Positions 35,075-43,342 are shown, counted from the first letter of the stretch. The stretch: DNA of 64,000 nt from Candidatus Poribacteria bacterium (GCA_022822785.1 JAJEAL010000134.1:1-64000), one strand, 5' to 3'. Program-made: numbers and translations. Notes: generated by a model not told the origin, from the sequence alone.

Positions 35075-35959
35075 TCATGGGCGGATAAGTTTCACTGCGT
35101 GTTGGTAGGCGCGCTGAATTGCAAAGAGGAGAAGCCCAAACTCAATTTTTGCTTCAAGCGCGGGATCGTCTGTTTGATAATACTTCAGAACCGCATCGAC
35201 AATCTTTTTGGCTGCAATACCGTCAGGTGATAAATCTGAATACATTTCTATAGCAAACTCGGATAGGTCTACAGCGGGATCGTGCATCAACGCATCCGCG
35301 AAATCGATAATGGCGAGTTGTTCCAGGTTTCCTCTCACAAACAGTAGGTGGTTTATTTGGGGATCGCAGTGAACCACAGCCCACCGCTGATCTAAAGATT
35401 GCCGCAGGCTTTCTAGCTTTTCAGTCCATTGGATTGTCTCTGCTTCTGCAGTGCGTTTTTTTATAAAAGCGAGCTGTCGTCTTGCTTCGCAAAGTGCTAC
35501 TTCAAAGGGATCATCTGCACGTGGGATAGTGTCCAAGATTTCAACTGGAAATTTGTGGTTGTGCAGAAAGGAGAGAAAGGTGCCGACAGATTTGCCGAAG
35601 GATTCCAACGCTTCGGGGGTAAATTCTTCAAATGCTTCTATCGGAAGTGAGGCACCATCAATCCTTGAAAATATGGCATAGAACCCCTTTTCATGCGCGA
35701 AGATTGGTTTCGCTACAACGAAGGGCAGTGGCTGTGTGTGCAGATATTCTATGATTTTAACTTCTTTTAGAAGTCCTGTGCGGGAGTCATTACGACGAGG
35801 AACCTTGAGGATACTGTCGTTACGATAGTAGAAGGTTAGGCTATCACCACCCCGGTGACGATTGGATACAGGTTTTAGGTCTGCTAGGGATATATCCGTG
35901 GCAAACCTTTTAAGAAAGTCGTATACGTTTTCTGTTCTAATTTCAGTCGTTTCAGCCAT
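35075..35959 (-). CDS. APH-family kinase-like protein
   Basis: 294 residues. WAVVHCDPQINHLLFVRGN (H-x-D-x-x-x-x-H, catalytic Asp) and LAIIDFADALMHDPAVDLSEF (D-F-A metal site) are aminoglycoside/hydroxyurea phosphotransferase-type motifs. SLTFYYRNDSILKVPRR contains the ATP-site lysine. It phosphorylates an unknown small molecule or is a decayed resistance gene. Weak ribosome site. Element D lies just upstream of its start. Confidence 0.82.
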   Translation of the reverse strand: MAETTEIRTENVYDFLKRFATDISLADLKPVSNRHRGGDSLTFYYRNDSILKVPRRNDSRTGLLKEVKIIEYLHTQPLPFVVAKPIFAHEKGFYAIFSRIDGASLPIEAFEEFTPEALESFGKSVGTFLSFLHNHKFPVEILDTIPRADDPFEVALCEARRQLAFIKKRTAEAETIQWTEKLESLRQSLDQRWAVVHCDPQINHLLFVRGNLEQLAIIDFADALMHDPAVDLSEFAIEMYSDLSPDGIAAKKIVDAVLKYYQTDDPALEAKIEFGLLLFAIQRAYQHAVKLIRP

Positions 35960-35986
35960 GGCAATATCGTTGTGTCCTGAATCTTT

Positions 35987-36120
35987 TGGTGAATTCTACA
36001 ATTACTTATAGACCTTCGATGTACGACCAACCCCCTAAATCCCCCTTGTCAGGGGGACTTGGGAAACTTTTCAAAGGTCGGAGCTACTGGCGAATGTCCA
36101 CTTATTTCTATAATTCACTA
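35987..36120. mobile_element. MITE-like element D (134 bp)
   Basis: TGGTGAATTCTACAATTA ... TATAATTCACTA, with central CCCCCTTGTCAGGGGG. Homologous to element B over its full length, and ends 1 nt from the stop codon of the GNAT gene at 36122. Flanks read TT rather than TA. Confidence 0.68.
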
Positions 36121-36121
36121 T

Positions 36122-37033
36122 TTAATCGAAATGTTTCTCTAATTCGTAAGTCCAATCTACGACGCGATAGCCACAGTTGCTGTAAAATAGGAATGCACGG
36201 TAGTTCTCCCAGTCGGTGCTAATCGTCGCGTGGCGGTATCCGACTTTGTGCATCTCTTGAAGCGAGTATTGGAGCAGGTAATGCCCGATACCTTGCCCTT
36301 GATATGGGTCTTTGATGTTGAGGCCGATAGTGTGAAGCCAGTCTTGTGCATCGGGATGGCTTGAAAACTCGCCGCCGGAGACAGACTCACATCCTCCAAT
36401 CCTTTCATCATCTAGGTAGGCATGCACGGTGCAATTGGGACGTTGCCCCCTTCCCTGCTCCCACTCAACAGAAAACGTTACCGGCACACTTGAAGGGAGT
36501 GGTGTGACAGAATAGTTCTCCCAATTTAAAAAGACTTCTCCTGAACAGTATTGATAACCGTTGAAACCGAGGAGTGCTTGAACATGGTCAAGTCCGTCCG
36601 ATAAGCCAGCGTTTTCAAAATGATAGAAACGATACCGAGAGGCGCACGAAAAGGCATCAATGTGTGCGCGATTACACGCTTCCAGATAGGTTTCCGCTTT
36701 TTCAAGCACGGCTTGCCCGGCCCGCCGCGCACCGCGCTCGTATCCCAAAAACCGGATAACGCCGACAGGAATTTCCCTGTTATCTCCCACCTGACCGATA
36801 CCGACGTGGATAAACGCCTGCACAGCCCGGTTCTCTATCGCAACGAAGGTTGTCTCAAAATCGAGGCCGCCCTCTTGTATATCCGCTTTACCAGTAGTAA
36901 CCCCGACCATCGCAAGGGCGAACTCCTCCTCCTTGACCGGGTAGCAATGCGGAACATTGACGGTCTGACGATTATAAAATTCCGTTAAAGCACCTTGCAG
37001 CTTGGGTGTATATTGGACAATTTCCATCTCCAC
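36122..37033 (-). CDS. GNAT N-acetyltransferase
   Basis: 303 residues; AAGGAG 6 nt before the ATG at 37033. The C-terminal GNAT domain carries IGLNIKDPYQGQGIGHYLLQYSLQEMHKVGYRHATIST (Q-x-x-G-x-G acetyl-CoA loop) and WENYRAFLFYSNCGYRVVD. The N-terminal half has a second, weaker acetyltransferase-like lobe (AVQAFIHVGIGQVGDN, AGQAVLEKAETYLEA), so this is a double-GNAT protein. Substrate unknown. Confidence 0.82.
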   Translation of the reverse strand: MEMEIVQYTPKLQGALTEFYNRQTVNVPHCYPVKEEEFALAMVGVTTGKADIQEGGLDFETTFVAIENRAVQAFIHVGIGQVGDNREIPVGVIRFLGYERGARRAGQAVLEKAETYLEACNRAHIDAFSCASRYRFYHFENAGLSDGLDHVQALLGFNGYQYCSGEVFLNWENYSVTPLPSSVPVTFSVEWEQGRGQRPNCTVHAYLDDERIGGCESVSGGEFSSHPDAQDWLHTIGLNIKDPYQGQGIGHYLLQYSLQEMHKVGYRHATISTDWENYRAFLFYSNCGYRVVDWTYELEKHFD

Positions 37034-37178
37034 TCCTTTTCGATTTGTACCTTTCCGAACCCCTAGAAAACTACTGCTCTTTTATCGTTGTAGATGGTAA
37101 TCAGAGCGACTTTGCCTTTTAACTGGATCTTAATCACCGTATTCCTCCGTGTCAGGAGAATAGAGTCAAAGTGCGATT

Positions 37179-37901
37179 CTAATCATAGTTGTTCTCCAAG
37201 CAGGACAGGACACCATACAGGTTTGAGATTGAGTAATCTGGTTGTTCGTCCTGGATGTTCGGTATTAATACATCTGATTTTCGGTTGATGAAAACGCTCG
37301 TTATGCCTGCACGGTTGGCACCAACGATGTCATTTTCAATGGAATCGCCAATAAACATCGCCTCTTTTGGTATAACACCAGCACGCTCGCAAGCCACCTC
37401 GAAGATTTTGATGTTCGGTTTTCTAACACCGACTTCGTCCGAAATTGTAAGCGACTGAGTACGTTCACTGAGCCCAAATTGTTTTATTTTAGAGAGTTGA
37501 CTGTCTGTATGTTCATCGTGTGCACCGTTTGTGATAATGCCGATATGGTATCCTTGTAATTCTTCAAGTACCGCGACATCTTCGTAAAGGTGCAAACCCG
37601 CAAGGTAGCGCGAACTCAAAAAGTTGTTAAGTTCTTCTGTAATTTTACTTGTGGGCAAGTTTAGTTCTTTGAATACACACTGGAAACGTAAGTCTCTCAC
37701 TTCTGCCATGGAACATTTCCCCGCATTGAGTTGCTGAAAGAGTTTCTGATGAACTGTGACCCATGCTTTTGTGAAAGTCTCTTCCGAAACATCCGGCGTA
37801 TGCTTGCGTAAAAGCTGGAATGTTTCTCTTACCGCGATATGCCAAGCTGTATCTGAATCGCAGAGCGTATCGTCAAGGTCAAAAAATACTGCCTTAATCA
37901 T
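37179..37901 (-). CDS. HAD-family hydrolase, YjjG/YfnB-like
   Basis: 240 residues; GGAGGG 4 nt before the ATG. Motif I FFDLDDTLCDSD (Asp nucleophile at residues 8-10), motif II IGIITNGAHDEH, motif III VRKPNIKIFEVA and motif IV MFIGDSIENDIVGANRAG are all present. The pattern fits subfamily IA nucleotidase-like HADs (house-cleaning pyrimidine nucleotidases) or a phosphoglycolate-type phosphatase. Confidence 0.88.
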   Translation of the reverse strand: MIKAVFFDLDDTLCDSDTAWHIAVRETFQLLRKHTPDVSEETFTKAWVTVHQKLFQQLNAGKCSMAEVRDLRFQCVFKELNLPTSKITEELNNFLSSRYLAGLHLYEDVAVLEELQGYHIGIITNGAHDEHTDSQLSKIKQFGLSERTQSLTISDEVGVRKPNIKIFEVACERAGVIPKEAMFIGDSIENDIVGANRAGITSVFINRKSDVLIPNIQDEQPDYSISNLYGVLSCLENNYD

Positions 37902-37941
37902 CTTTCCCTCCTGTTAACAAATCGTGCAAAGAAACTGTAGA

Positions 37942-37960
37942 GAACAACTATTGTTGTTCC
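37942..37960. repeat. Small inverted repeat of the GGGAACAAC type
   Basis: GAACAAC and GTTGTTC flank TATT. It resembles the inverted repeat at 26032-26121. Confidence 0.4.
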
Positions 37961-38069
37961 TCACTGCCAAAAACTCGATTTATCTTCACATTTTGCACTT
38001 TCCTTTTCAATGAAACCCGTCGGTCGGGTTTCCTAGCCCAACTGCACCAATGAACCCATGAACCGATGT

Positions 38070-38098
38070 TTTTCACGTTTTACGCATCACGTTTCACG
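38070..38098. repeat. Short dispersed repeat forming the 3' end of a gene
   Basis: TTTTCACGTTTTACGCATCACG plus a repeated CACGTTTCACG. Near-identical to 52426-52454 and partly to 4357-4376. It overlaps the last codons and stop of the hydrolase gene at 38080. Confidence 0.55.
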
Positions 38099-38988
38099 CC
38101 TTCTTTTGATAGAAATGTGTCAACAACCTTAAAATACTCCTCCGGTTGATCAACCCAAGTCGCATGTCCACACTCGTTCAGAAAGGCAATTTCTGTTTGA
38201 GGGATCTTCTCCTTGATTAAGTATGCCTGTGTAATTGGTTCGTAGTCCTGATAGCCATATACAACTAATGTAGGAGCGATAATCCTATCAGCGTTTGCGA
38301 GTTGCATTTCATGCGTGAAGTTCGTGGGTGACTCAGCGTGTCTAAGGTAGCCTCCATTTTTTAGATAGAAGTCGATAAACTGCCCCGCAGTCTCACGCGA
38401 GTAGAATATGATGCGAGACCATACCTGTATCAGCGCTTTGTCAATTTCATGTGGGACTGCACCCTCGGACCTCGCTTCGTCGTATGACTGCCGAATCGCT
38501 GCAAACTCTTCAGGCGAGGTTGGGTATGCCATCCGATCTCTATTCGCACGATAACAAGCCCTCATTTCCGAATTGAGCGGTCCCGGACCCACTAAGATGA
38601 GATGTGACAAGCAGTCAGGATACGCTTGGGCATAGATTAACCCTAACGCACTGCCCCACGAATGCCCAAGTAGTGCCATCTGATCCAAACCCAAATGGTC
38701 ACGAAGCACGTCAAGGTCTTGGGTGAATTTCTTGATATCCATTGCGTCCGCGCCGTTCTCAAGCAGTTTCGATTGACCGGATCCGCGCTGATCGTAGAGG
38801 ACACATCTGTATTTTTGGGCGAATAGTTCTCCCATCGGACGGTAAAGCAGGTGATCCCAGCTGCCGTGAAGGCAAACTAAGGTCGGTCCTGTACCGATCT
38901 CAAACCATGCCATTTCGTGCCCGTTCACCTGCAAGGTATGTTCTTTCCAAGTGTGCATCGTTCTCCAATCTGTGTTTTCATCAAACAT
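38080..38988 (-). CDS. Alpha/beta hydrolase, proline iminopeptidase-like
   Basis: 302 residues. TLVCLHGSWDHLLYRP is the oxyanion loop (HG), YDQRGSGQSK is typical of proline iminopeptidases, ALLGHSWGSALGL carries the nucleophile Ser, PTLVVYGYQDYEP the Asp and NECGHATWVDQPE the His. It hydrolyses an ester or peptide bond. The start overlaps the upstream ART-like gene by 8 nt, so the two are translated together. The last approximately six codons (GVKRDA) come from a dispersed repeat, so the natural C-terminus may have been altered. Confidence 0.85.
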   Translation of the reverse strand: MFDENTDWRTMHTWKEHTLQVNGHEMAWFEIGTGPTLVCLHGSWDHLLYRPMGELFAQKYRCVLYDQRGSGQSKLLENGADAMDIKKFTQDLDVLRDHLGLDQMALLGHSWGSALGLIYAQAYPDCLSHLILVGPGPLNSEMRACYRANRDRMAYPTSPEEFAAIRQSYDEARSEGAVPHEIDKALIQVWSRIIFYSRETAGQFIDFYLKNGGYLRHAESPTNFTHEMQLANADRIIAPTLVVYGYQDYEPITQAYLIKEKIPQTEIAFLNECGHATWVDQPEEYFKVVDTFLSKEGVKRDA

Positions 38989-39388
38989 CTTCTTCGACGA
39001 AAGACTGCTCGCCCCTTTCCTGCTGTTTCCGCTTTATCTCTGCGATTTCTTGGTCTGTCAGACGTTCTTTGTCTGTCACAATAGTCTGTTCGATTAATTC
39101 TAGCTTCAATTCTCGATTGGTTAGCCACTCCCAGCGGGTAGCATTCACTGGATGGGGATGTGGATGCACGTCATCGGGACCAATCTCATCGGCAATGGTA
39201 TAGAGATAACCGGGGGTCACGCCATCATGCTTCACCGTACCGCCCTCAGACTGGGTGAGCAGTGAAGGGTTGTGGGAAAATCCTTTCGCCACATTTCTGT
39301 TCTGTGTGATTGAACTTCCGACCCTAAGTGTGGTCAGCTTTTGCTGAGAGCCGTGATACCATGTCAGGGTATAGTCAAAATCTTGCAT
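38981..39388 (-). CDS. Small protein with possible ADP-ribosyltransferase-like fold
   Basis: 135 residues; GGAGAT 6 nt before the ATG. WYHGSQQKLTTLRVGSSITQ and GYLYTIADEIG recall the H...Y pattern of Arr-type and related ADP-ribosyltransferases (Y-H-G-[ST] opening strand), and the Glu in LTNRELKLE could complete an H-Y-E set. The C-terminal approximately 30 residues are a charged helix. This is a weak, pattern-based suggestion. Translationally coupled to the downstream hydrolase. Confidence 0.55.
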   Translation of the reverse strand: MQDFDYTLTWYHGSQQKLTTLRVGSSITQNRNVAKGFSHNPSLLTQSEGGTVKHDGVTPGYLYTIADEIGPDDVHPHPHPVNATRWEWLTNRELKLELIEQTIVTDKERLTDQEIAEIKRKQQERGEQSFVEEDV

Positions 39389-39436
39389 CGGTTATCTCCA
39401 GAACATACAGCGGTGGACACGATGTTCGGTTCGGTT

Positions 39437-40303
39437 TTAATCCGCTGAAAGCACGAAATCAAATGATAACGCATTCCCCAAAGGCACATATCCAATTTTG
39501 GCGTAGATACTATTGGACGTTGGATTTGATAAATCGGTATATAGATTACAGAATGAGTAGCAACCTGAGAGCAGTTTCTTTGTCAACGACCAAACACATG
39601 AGGTCGCATATCCTTTATTGCGATGCTCCGGCAGCGTGTACACCGCATTGATTGTTGTACCATTTTTCGTCGGTCGGAACTCCTTGGCGATGGAGACCGG
39701 CCCACCGTCATCCCAAATATATAGTTGCCGATTCTTGATGTACTGCTCGACGTTGCTTTTGGCAGAGTCAACATCCACAGGCTCACCTACTGTCTCCGAA
39801 AAAGCGACAATCCATTGCGTCATGAGTGGATGGTCGCTTATACCTGCCAAGCGTAACTTCCCCGGAGACAACGGTACATCAGCTACTGTTTTGGCTTCAA
39901 ACACACGCATTCGCATAGCTACTTTGGATGAGACACCAGCCATCCCTTCAGTCCAACGCTCAGAAAAGGCTTGGGCTTCGGCTGCCGGGCCCACAACGCC
40001 CGGTATTGACATATCAATTTCACGTAGGTAGCGTGTCAGATGAACCATAGCTACTTCAACGTTTATATCAATTCTGCTCAGGATGAGTCTCCTAGGTGGT
40101 GTCACGATTGCCACGCCCACCGCTCTATCTCGATCCAAGATACTCAACAGCAGCGGTGCATCAGGTCCGTCACAGGGTGGTTCTTGGCAAAGTGTGTGAG
40201 CCACTCCAATCGGTAAATTGTTTTCACTCTCATTCAATTCCAAGTAGGCACCTGAAAGGGAAATGAGCTCGTTTGCGTTGTTGTGAGATTGTATTTTGAC
40301 CAT
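39437..40303 (-). CDS. GNAT N-acetyltransferase
   Basis: 288 residues; AGGA before the ATG at 40303. The C-terminal domain has INAVYTLPEHRNKGYATSCVWSLTKKLLSG (R-x-x-G-x-A acetyl-CoA loop) followed by NLYTDLSNPTSNSIYAKIGYVPLG, a pattern typical of GNATs with an N-terminal extra domain (about 1-140). It ends the minus-strand run of small-molecule-modifying genes. Confidence 0.82.
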   Translation of the reverse strand: MVKIQSHNNANELISLSGAYLELNESENNLPIGVAHTLCQEPPCDGPDAPLLLSILDRDRAVGVAIVTPPRRLILSRIDINVEVAMVHLTRYLREIDMSIPGVVGPAAEAQAFSERWTEGMAGVSSKVAMRMRVFEAKTVADVPLSPGKLRLAGISDHPLMTQWIVAFSETVGEPVDVDSAKSNVEQYIKNRQLYIWDDGGPVSIAKEFRPTKNGTTINAVYTLPEHRNKGYATSCVWSLTKKLLSGCYSFCNLYTDLSNPTSNSIYAKIGYVPLGNALSFDFVLSAD

Positions 40304-40523
40304 TTTGCATCCTAAAAATTACTGTTTACGGGCGATAATAGAATTGAAGGTTACGGCCTCACGGGGGTTTAACCTACGATAGTGCCCCAACAATGAAAGA
40401 ATAACTTTGTTGATGGCATTATGTTATACTGTAATCCCTTCGTGATGCAAATAATTCTGTCTTTCTACAAATTAATCTCTCTGTTCCGAGAGTTTTCAAC
40501 CTGATAAGCTACCACTGACAAAA

Positions 40524-41507
40524 ATGCCGATTATCACAGTTGAACATCTGAGCAAACATTTCAAAGTCTATAAACGCCGCACCGGGTTCTGGAGAAGTCT
40601 CAGCAGCACGGTTTCGCGCCGGCACGATATCATCAAAGCGGTTGATGACGTAAGCTTTTCTCTCGACCGTGGGGAATTGGTGGGATACATCGGTGCGAAT
40701 GGGGCGGGGAAATCGACAACCATCAAGATGCTAACGGGGATTCTTGTGCCGAGTTCCGGCCACATTGACGTAATGGGGTTGACGCCGTATCGCCAGAGAA
40801 AGGAAAATACGCGTCGGATCGGGGTGGTGTTTGGGCAACGCACGCAACTCTGGTGGGATCTGCCCGTTATTGACTCCTTTGAATTGCTCAAGCAGATCTA
40901 TGAAATACCGCAGAACCTATACAAACAGAATCTTGAATTTTTCAGCGAGATGTTACAGTTGCAGCCATTTCTGTCCACGCCGGTACGAAGATTGAGTCTT
41001 GGACAGCGGATGCGGTGCGATCTTACCGCGGCGCTGTTACATGACCCCGAAATCTTGTACTTAGATGAGCCAACTATCGGATTGGATGTCGTTGCTAAAG
41101 AACAGGTTCGTCAGTTTCTGAGGGAGGTCAACGCGGAACGCCAGGTCACGGTTATCCTGACGACGCATGATCTCAACGATGTTGAAAAGGTTTGCCAGCG
41201 ATTGATTATTATCGACAGCGGCAAAATCATCTATGACGGCGGGATTAATGCCTTGAAAGAGCGTTACGGCAAAACCCGGATGCTCATCGTTGATCTTGCA
41301 CAGGGGTATTCCGATATTCAACTTGAGGGGGTGGATCTAACTCGACGCGATGGAAATCGTATTTGGCTGGCATTTGATCGCGATACAATTTCTGCCTCTG
41401 AGGTCATTGTGCAATTGACGGGGCGTTATGAAATTCAAGATTTAACGATATCGGAACCGGAGATTGAGGAGATTGTTCGACGCATCTATGAGATGGGAGT
41501 GCATTAA
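40524..41507 (+). CDS. ABC-2 type exporter ATP-binding protein
   Basis: 327 residues. Walker A GANGAGKSTTIKML (about residue 60), signature LSLGQRMRCDLTAALLH, Walker B ILYLDEPTIGLD and the switch His in TTHDLNDVEK. The long N-terminus before the Walker A and the FGQRTQLWWDLP Q-loop are typical of ATPases that pair with two ABC-2 permeases. First gene of a three-gene operon with the permeases at 41525 and 42393. Substrate unknown; drug, lipid or polysaccharide export are all possible. Confidence 0.92.
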   Translation: MPIITVEHLSKHFKVYKRRTGFWRSLSSTVSRRHDIIKAVDDVSFSLDRGELVGYIGANGAGKSTTIKMLTGILVPSSGHIDVMGLTPYRQRKENTRRIGVVFGQRTQLWWDLPVIDSFELLKQIYEIPQNLYKQNLEFFSEMLQLQPFLSTPVRRLSLGQRMRCDLTAALLHDPEILYLDEPTIGLDVVAKEQVRQFLREVNAERQVTVILTTHDLNDVEKVCQRLIIIDSGKIIYDGGINALKERYGKTRMLIVDLAQGYSDIQLEGVDLTRRDGNRIWLAFDRDTISASEVIVQLTGRYEIQDLTISEPEIEEIVRRIYEMGVH

Positions 41508-41524
41508 TACCCGCGGATCATATC

Positions 41525-42325
41525 ATGATGAAGAAATATCTCATTTTCACAGTGAAAGCCTTTCAGCGGACACTGACATATCGATTTGAGCTATGGATGG
41601 AACTGGTTATCAACGTGCTGTTCATGCTGGTCTACGTTTATCTGTGGAAGGCGTTATACACCGGGCAGACATCGGTAGAAGGATATGACCTGAACAAGAT
41701 TCTGACGTACATTGTCGTCTCACAGACCCTATTGACCTTCACGTTTACGCTTCGGGTGGCGCGTATTATTGAAGAGAAGGTACGCACCGGCGAGGTGGTC
41801 ACCGATTTAATGAAACCGATTGATTTCCAGTTGATGACGCTTGCAACGGCTGCGGGGACTTCAAGCCACACAGCACTATTCAATATGCTCCCAAAATTCT
41901 TGCTGTTTTACGGTACGTTTGGTCTGTTGCTACCACCATCGCTTTTAACCCTTCTGCTTTTTATTACGAGTGTGGTCTTAGGATATATCATCCTGTTCAG
42001 TCTGGAATTCATAATCGGTATCTTCGCTTTTTGGCTCGTTGAAATTCGCGGGATTTACGCCTTGGTTATATGGGGACTGTCCATGTTGTTTTCCGGCTAC
42101 TTTTTGCCGTTGGAATTTTATCCCACTTTCTTAGCCAAGATTGGAGAGGTCTTGCCGTTTCGTGCGATTATCTATTTTCCAACTGCGATTTACACGGGCC
42201 AATTAATGGGGGAGAGCCTCGTCACGGCGATGTTGATACAGTTGGCTTGGGTGGCTGCGTTGGTGGGGCTTGGACGGTTGGCATACCGGGCAGCCTTCCG
42301 TAAATTAGTGATTCAGGGCGGATAG
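41525..42325 (+). CDS. ABC-2 type permease, subunit 1
   Basis: 266 residues (ATG at 41525 or 41528). Six predicted membrane segments, with LWMELVINVLFMLVYVYLW, the coupling-helix region RIIEEKVRTGEVVTDLMKPI and a C-terminal LPFRAIIYFPTAIYTGQ. This matches the ABC-2 family of exporters in which two related permeases form a heterodimer. It starts 17 nt after the ATPase. Confidence 0.87.
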   Translation: MMKKYLIFTVKAFQRTLTYRFELWMELVINVLFMLVYVYLWKALYTGQTSVEGYDLNKILTYIVVSQTLLTFTFTLRVARIIEEKVRTGEVVTDLMKPIDFQLMTLATAAGTSSHTALFNMLPKFLLFYGTFGLLLPPSLLTLLLFITSVVLGYIILFSLEFIIGIFAFWLVEIRGIYALVIWGLSMLFSGYFLPLEFYPTFLAKIGEVLPFRAIIYFPTAIYTGQLMGESLVTAMLIQLAWVAALVGLGRLAYRAAFRKLVIQGG

Positions 42326-42346
42326 AACAAGCACATTGAAATCGTA

Positions 42347-42368
42347 GGGAACGCAGATCTGCGTTCCC
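42347..42368 (+). repeat. 22-nt perfect palindrome between permease genes
   Basis: GGGAACGCA-GATC-TGCGTTCCC. It lies in the 67-nt gap between the two permease genes and would form a hairpin in the operon mRNA. It resembles the GTAGGGAAC inverted repeat at 26032. Confidence 0.8.
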
Positions 42369-42392
42369 CACATTTGGGGTATGGAGGGATCG

Positions 42393-43199
42393 ATGGTACG
42401 ACGTTACTTCAAACTCTACTGTCTGCTCGCTGGGGCGTATGTGCGCTCTCGGCTTCAATACCGGCTCTCGTTTGGTCTCATGTGCTTCGGCATTGTTATC
42501 AGCGAAGTTTGCTTACTCGGCTTGTTGGGTGCGCTGCTCGTCAAGTTTCGTACCGTTAATGGCTGGACATGGGCAGAGGTGGTATTTCTGTACGGCTTAG
42601 GGAACTTGGCGTATTCATTCATGCGGATATTGGGGAGTCAATTGGACGATTTTGACCGGTACATTATCCGCGGCGAGTTGGACGGTGTGTTAATTAGACC
42701 TGTGCCGCCACTATTTTACATTCTTGCAAGCCGTATAGAATTAATTCATGTTTCGCGGGCGTTGACAAGTGTTGCTATCTTTGTTGTCGCGTTCCACTTG
42801 ACCGAGATTCGTTGGACGCTGGAGGTCGCGCTGTTTACTCTCACAACAATTGTGAGTGGCACACTCATTATGTTTACACTCATGCTCATCAGTGCTACCG
42901 TTGCGCTATGGACGACGAAATCGGGTAAGTTGACGGATCTGCTTATTAGCGCGACCAAAGAGGCGACTGCTTTTCCCGTATCGATCTATCCGCTCGCTGT
43001 GCGGCTACTTTTGACGTTTATTCTCCCCGTCGCGTTTGTGACGTATTATCCTGCACAGCAGCTGCTTCAGAAGGGCGAATTTCTCGGTATGCCTGAGTCC
43101 TTCCAATTCGCAGCACCGGTCGTTGCGCTGATAATGCTCTGTGTTAGCTACCTATTCTGGTGCAGCGGACTACGACGCTACCACAGCACAGGTTCATGA
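42393..43199 (+). CDS. ABC-2 type permease, subunit 2
   Basis: 268 residues from the ATG at 42393 (GGAGGG 4 nt upstream; an upstream in-frame ATG at 42381 overlaps that site). Six membrane segments, with FDRYIIRGELDGVLIRPVPPLFYILASRIE as the coupling region, characteristic of this heterodimeric exporter family. Third gene of the operon. It is followed by tRNA-Ala. Confidence 0.87.
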   Translation: MVRRYFKLYCLLAGAYVRSRLQYRLSFGLMCFGIVISEVCLLGLLGALLVKFRTVNGWTWAEVVFLYGLGNLAYSFMRILGSQLDDFDRYIIRGELDGVLIRPVPPLFYILASRIELIHVSRALTSVAIFVVAFHLTEIRWTLEVALFTLTTIVSGTLIMFTLMLISATVALWTTKSGKLTDLLISATKEATAFPVSIYPLAVRLLLTFILPVAFVTYYPAQQLLQKGEFLGMPESFQFAAPVVALIMLCVSYLFWCSGLRRYHSTGS

Positions 43200-43226
43200 A
43201 GGTTTCCAAACAGAGCTGATTTTTCC

Positions 43227-43255
43227 TTGCGCTTCGCCAGTTGGTATGTTAAAAT
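43227..43255 (+). promoter_or_regulatory. Candidate promoter of tRNA-Ala
   Basis: TTGCGC (43227-43232), a 17-nt spacer and TAAAAT (43250-43255), 14 nt before the tRNA. Confidence 0.45.
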
Positions 43256-43269
43256 AGAGTCGCTTAAGT

Positions 43270-43342
43270 GGGGCATTAGCTCAGTTGGGAGAGCACTTGC
43301 ATGGCATGCAAGGGGTCATCGGTTCAAGTCCGATATGCTCCA
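43270..43342 (+). tRNA. tRNA-Ala (anticodon GGC)
   Basis: All four stems fold: acceptor GGGGCAT/ATGCTCC, D-arm GCTC/GAGC, anticodon arm CTTGC-ATGGCAT-GCAAG, T-arm ATCGG-TTCAAGT-CCGAT. The anticodon GGC reads GCC (Ala), and the G3-U70 wobble pair in the acceptor, the alanine identity element, is present. The 3' CCA is not encoded. Followed by a T-run at 43345-43350 that can terminate transcription. Confidence 0.96.

Noticed and set aside
25730-36120. MITE copies as integron-type attC sites
   Set aside because: The gene-stop-repeat order is suggestive, but I see no RYYYAAC/GTTRRRY core pair, no integrase, and copies A and B carry TA flanks as transposon-like MITEs do.
37063-37137. 24-codon minus-strand frame resembling the start of a short-chain dehydrogenase (LKGKVALIT)
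   Set aside because: It stops after 24 residues and lacks the G-x-x-x-G-x-G loop. Likely coincidence or a tiny relic.
21197-40303. A natural-product biosynthetic cluster
   Set aside because: There is no NRPS, PKS, RiPP precursor or terpene synthase with catalytic motifs; the toroid protein at 21832 lacks DxDD.
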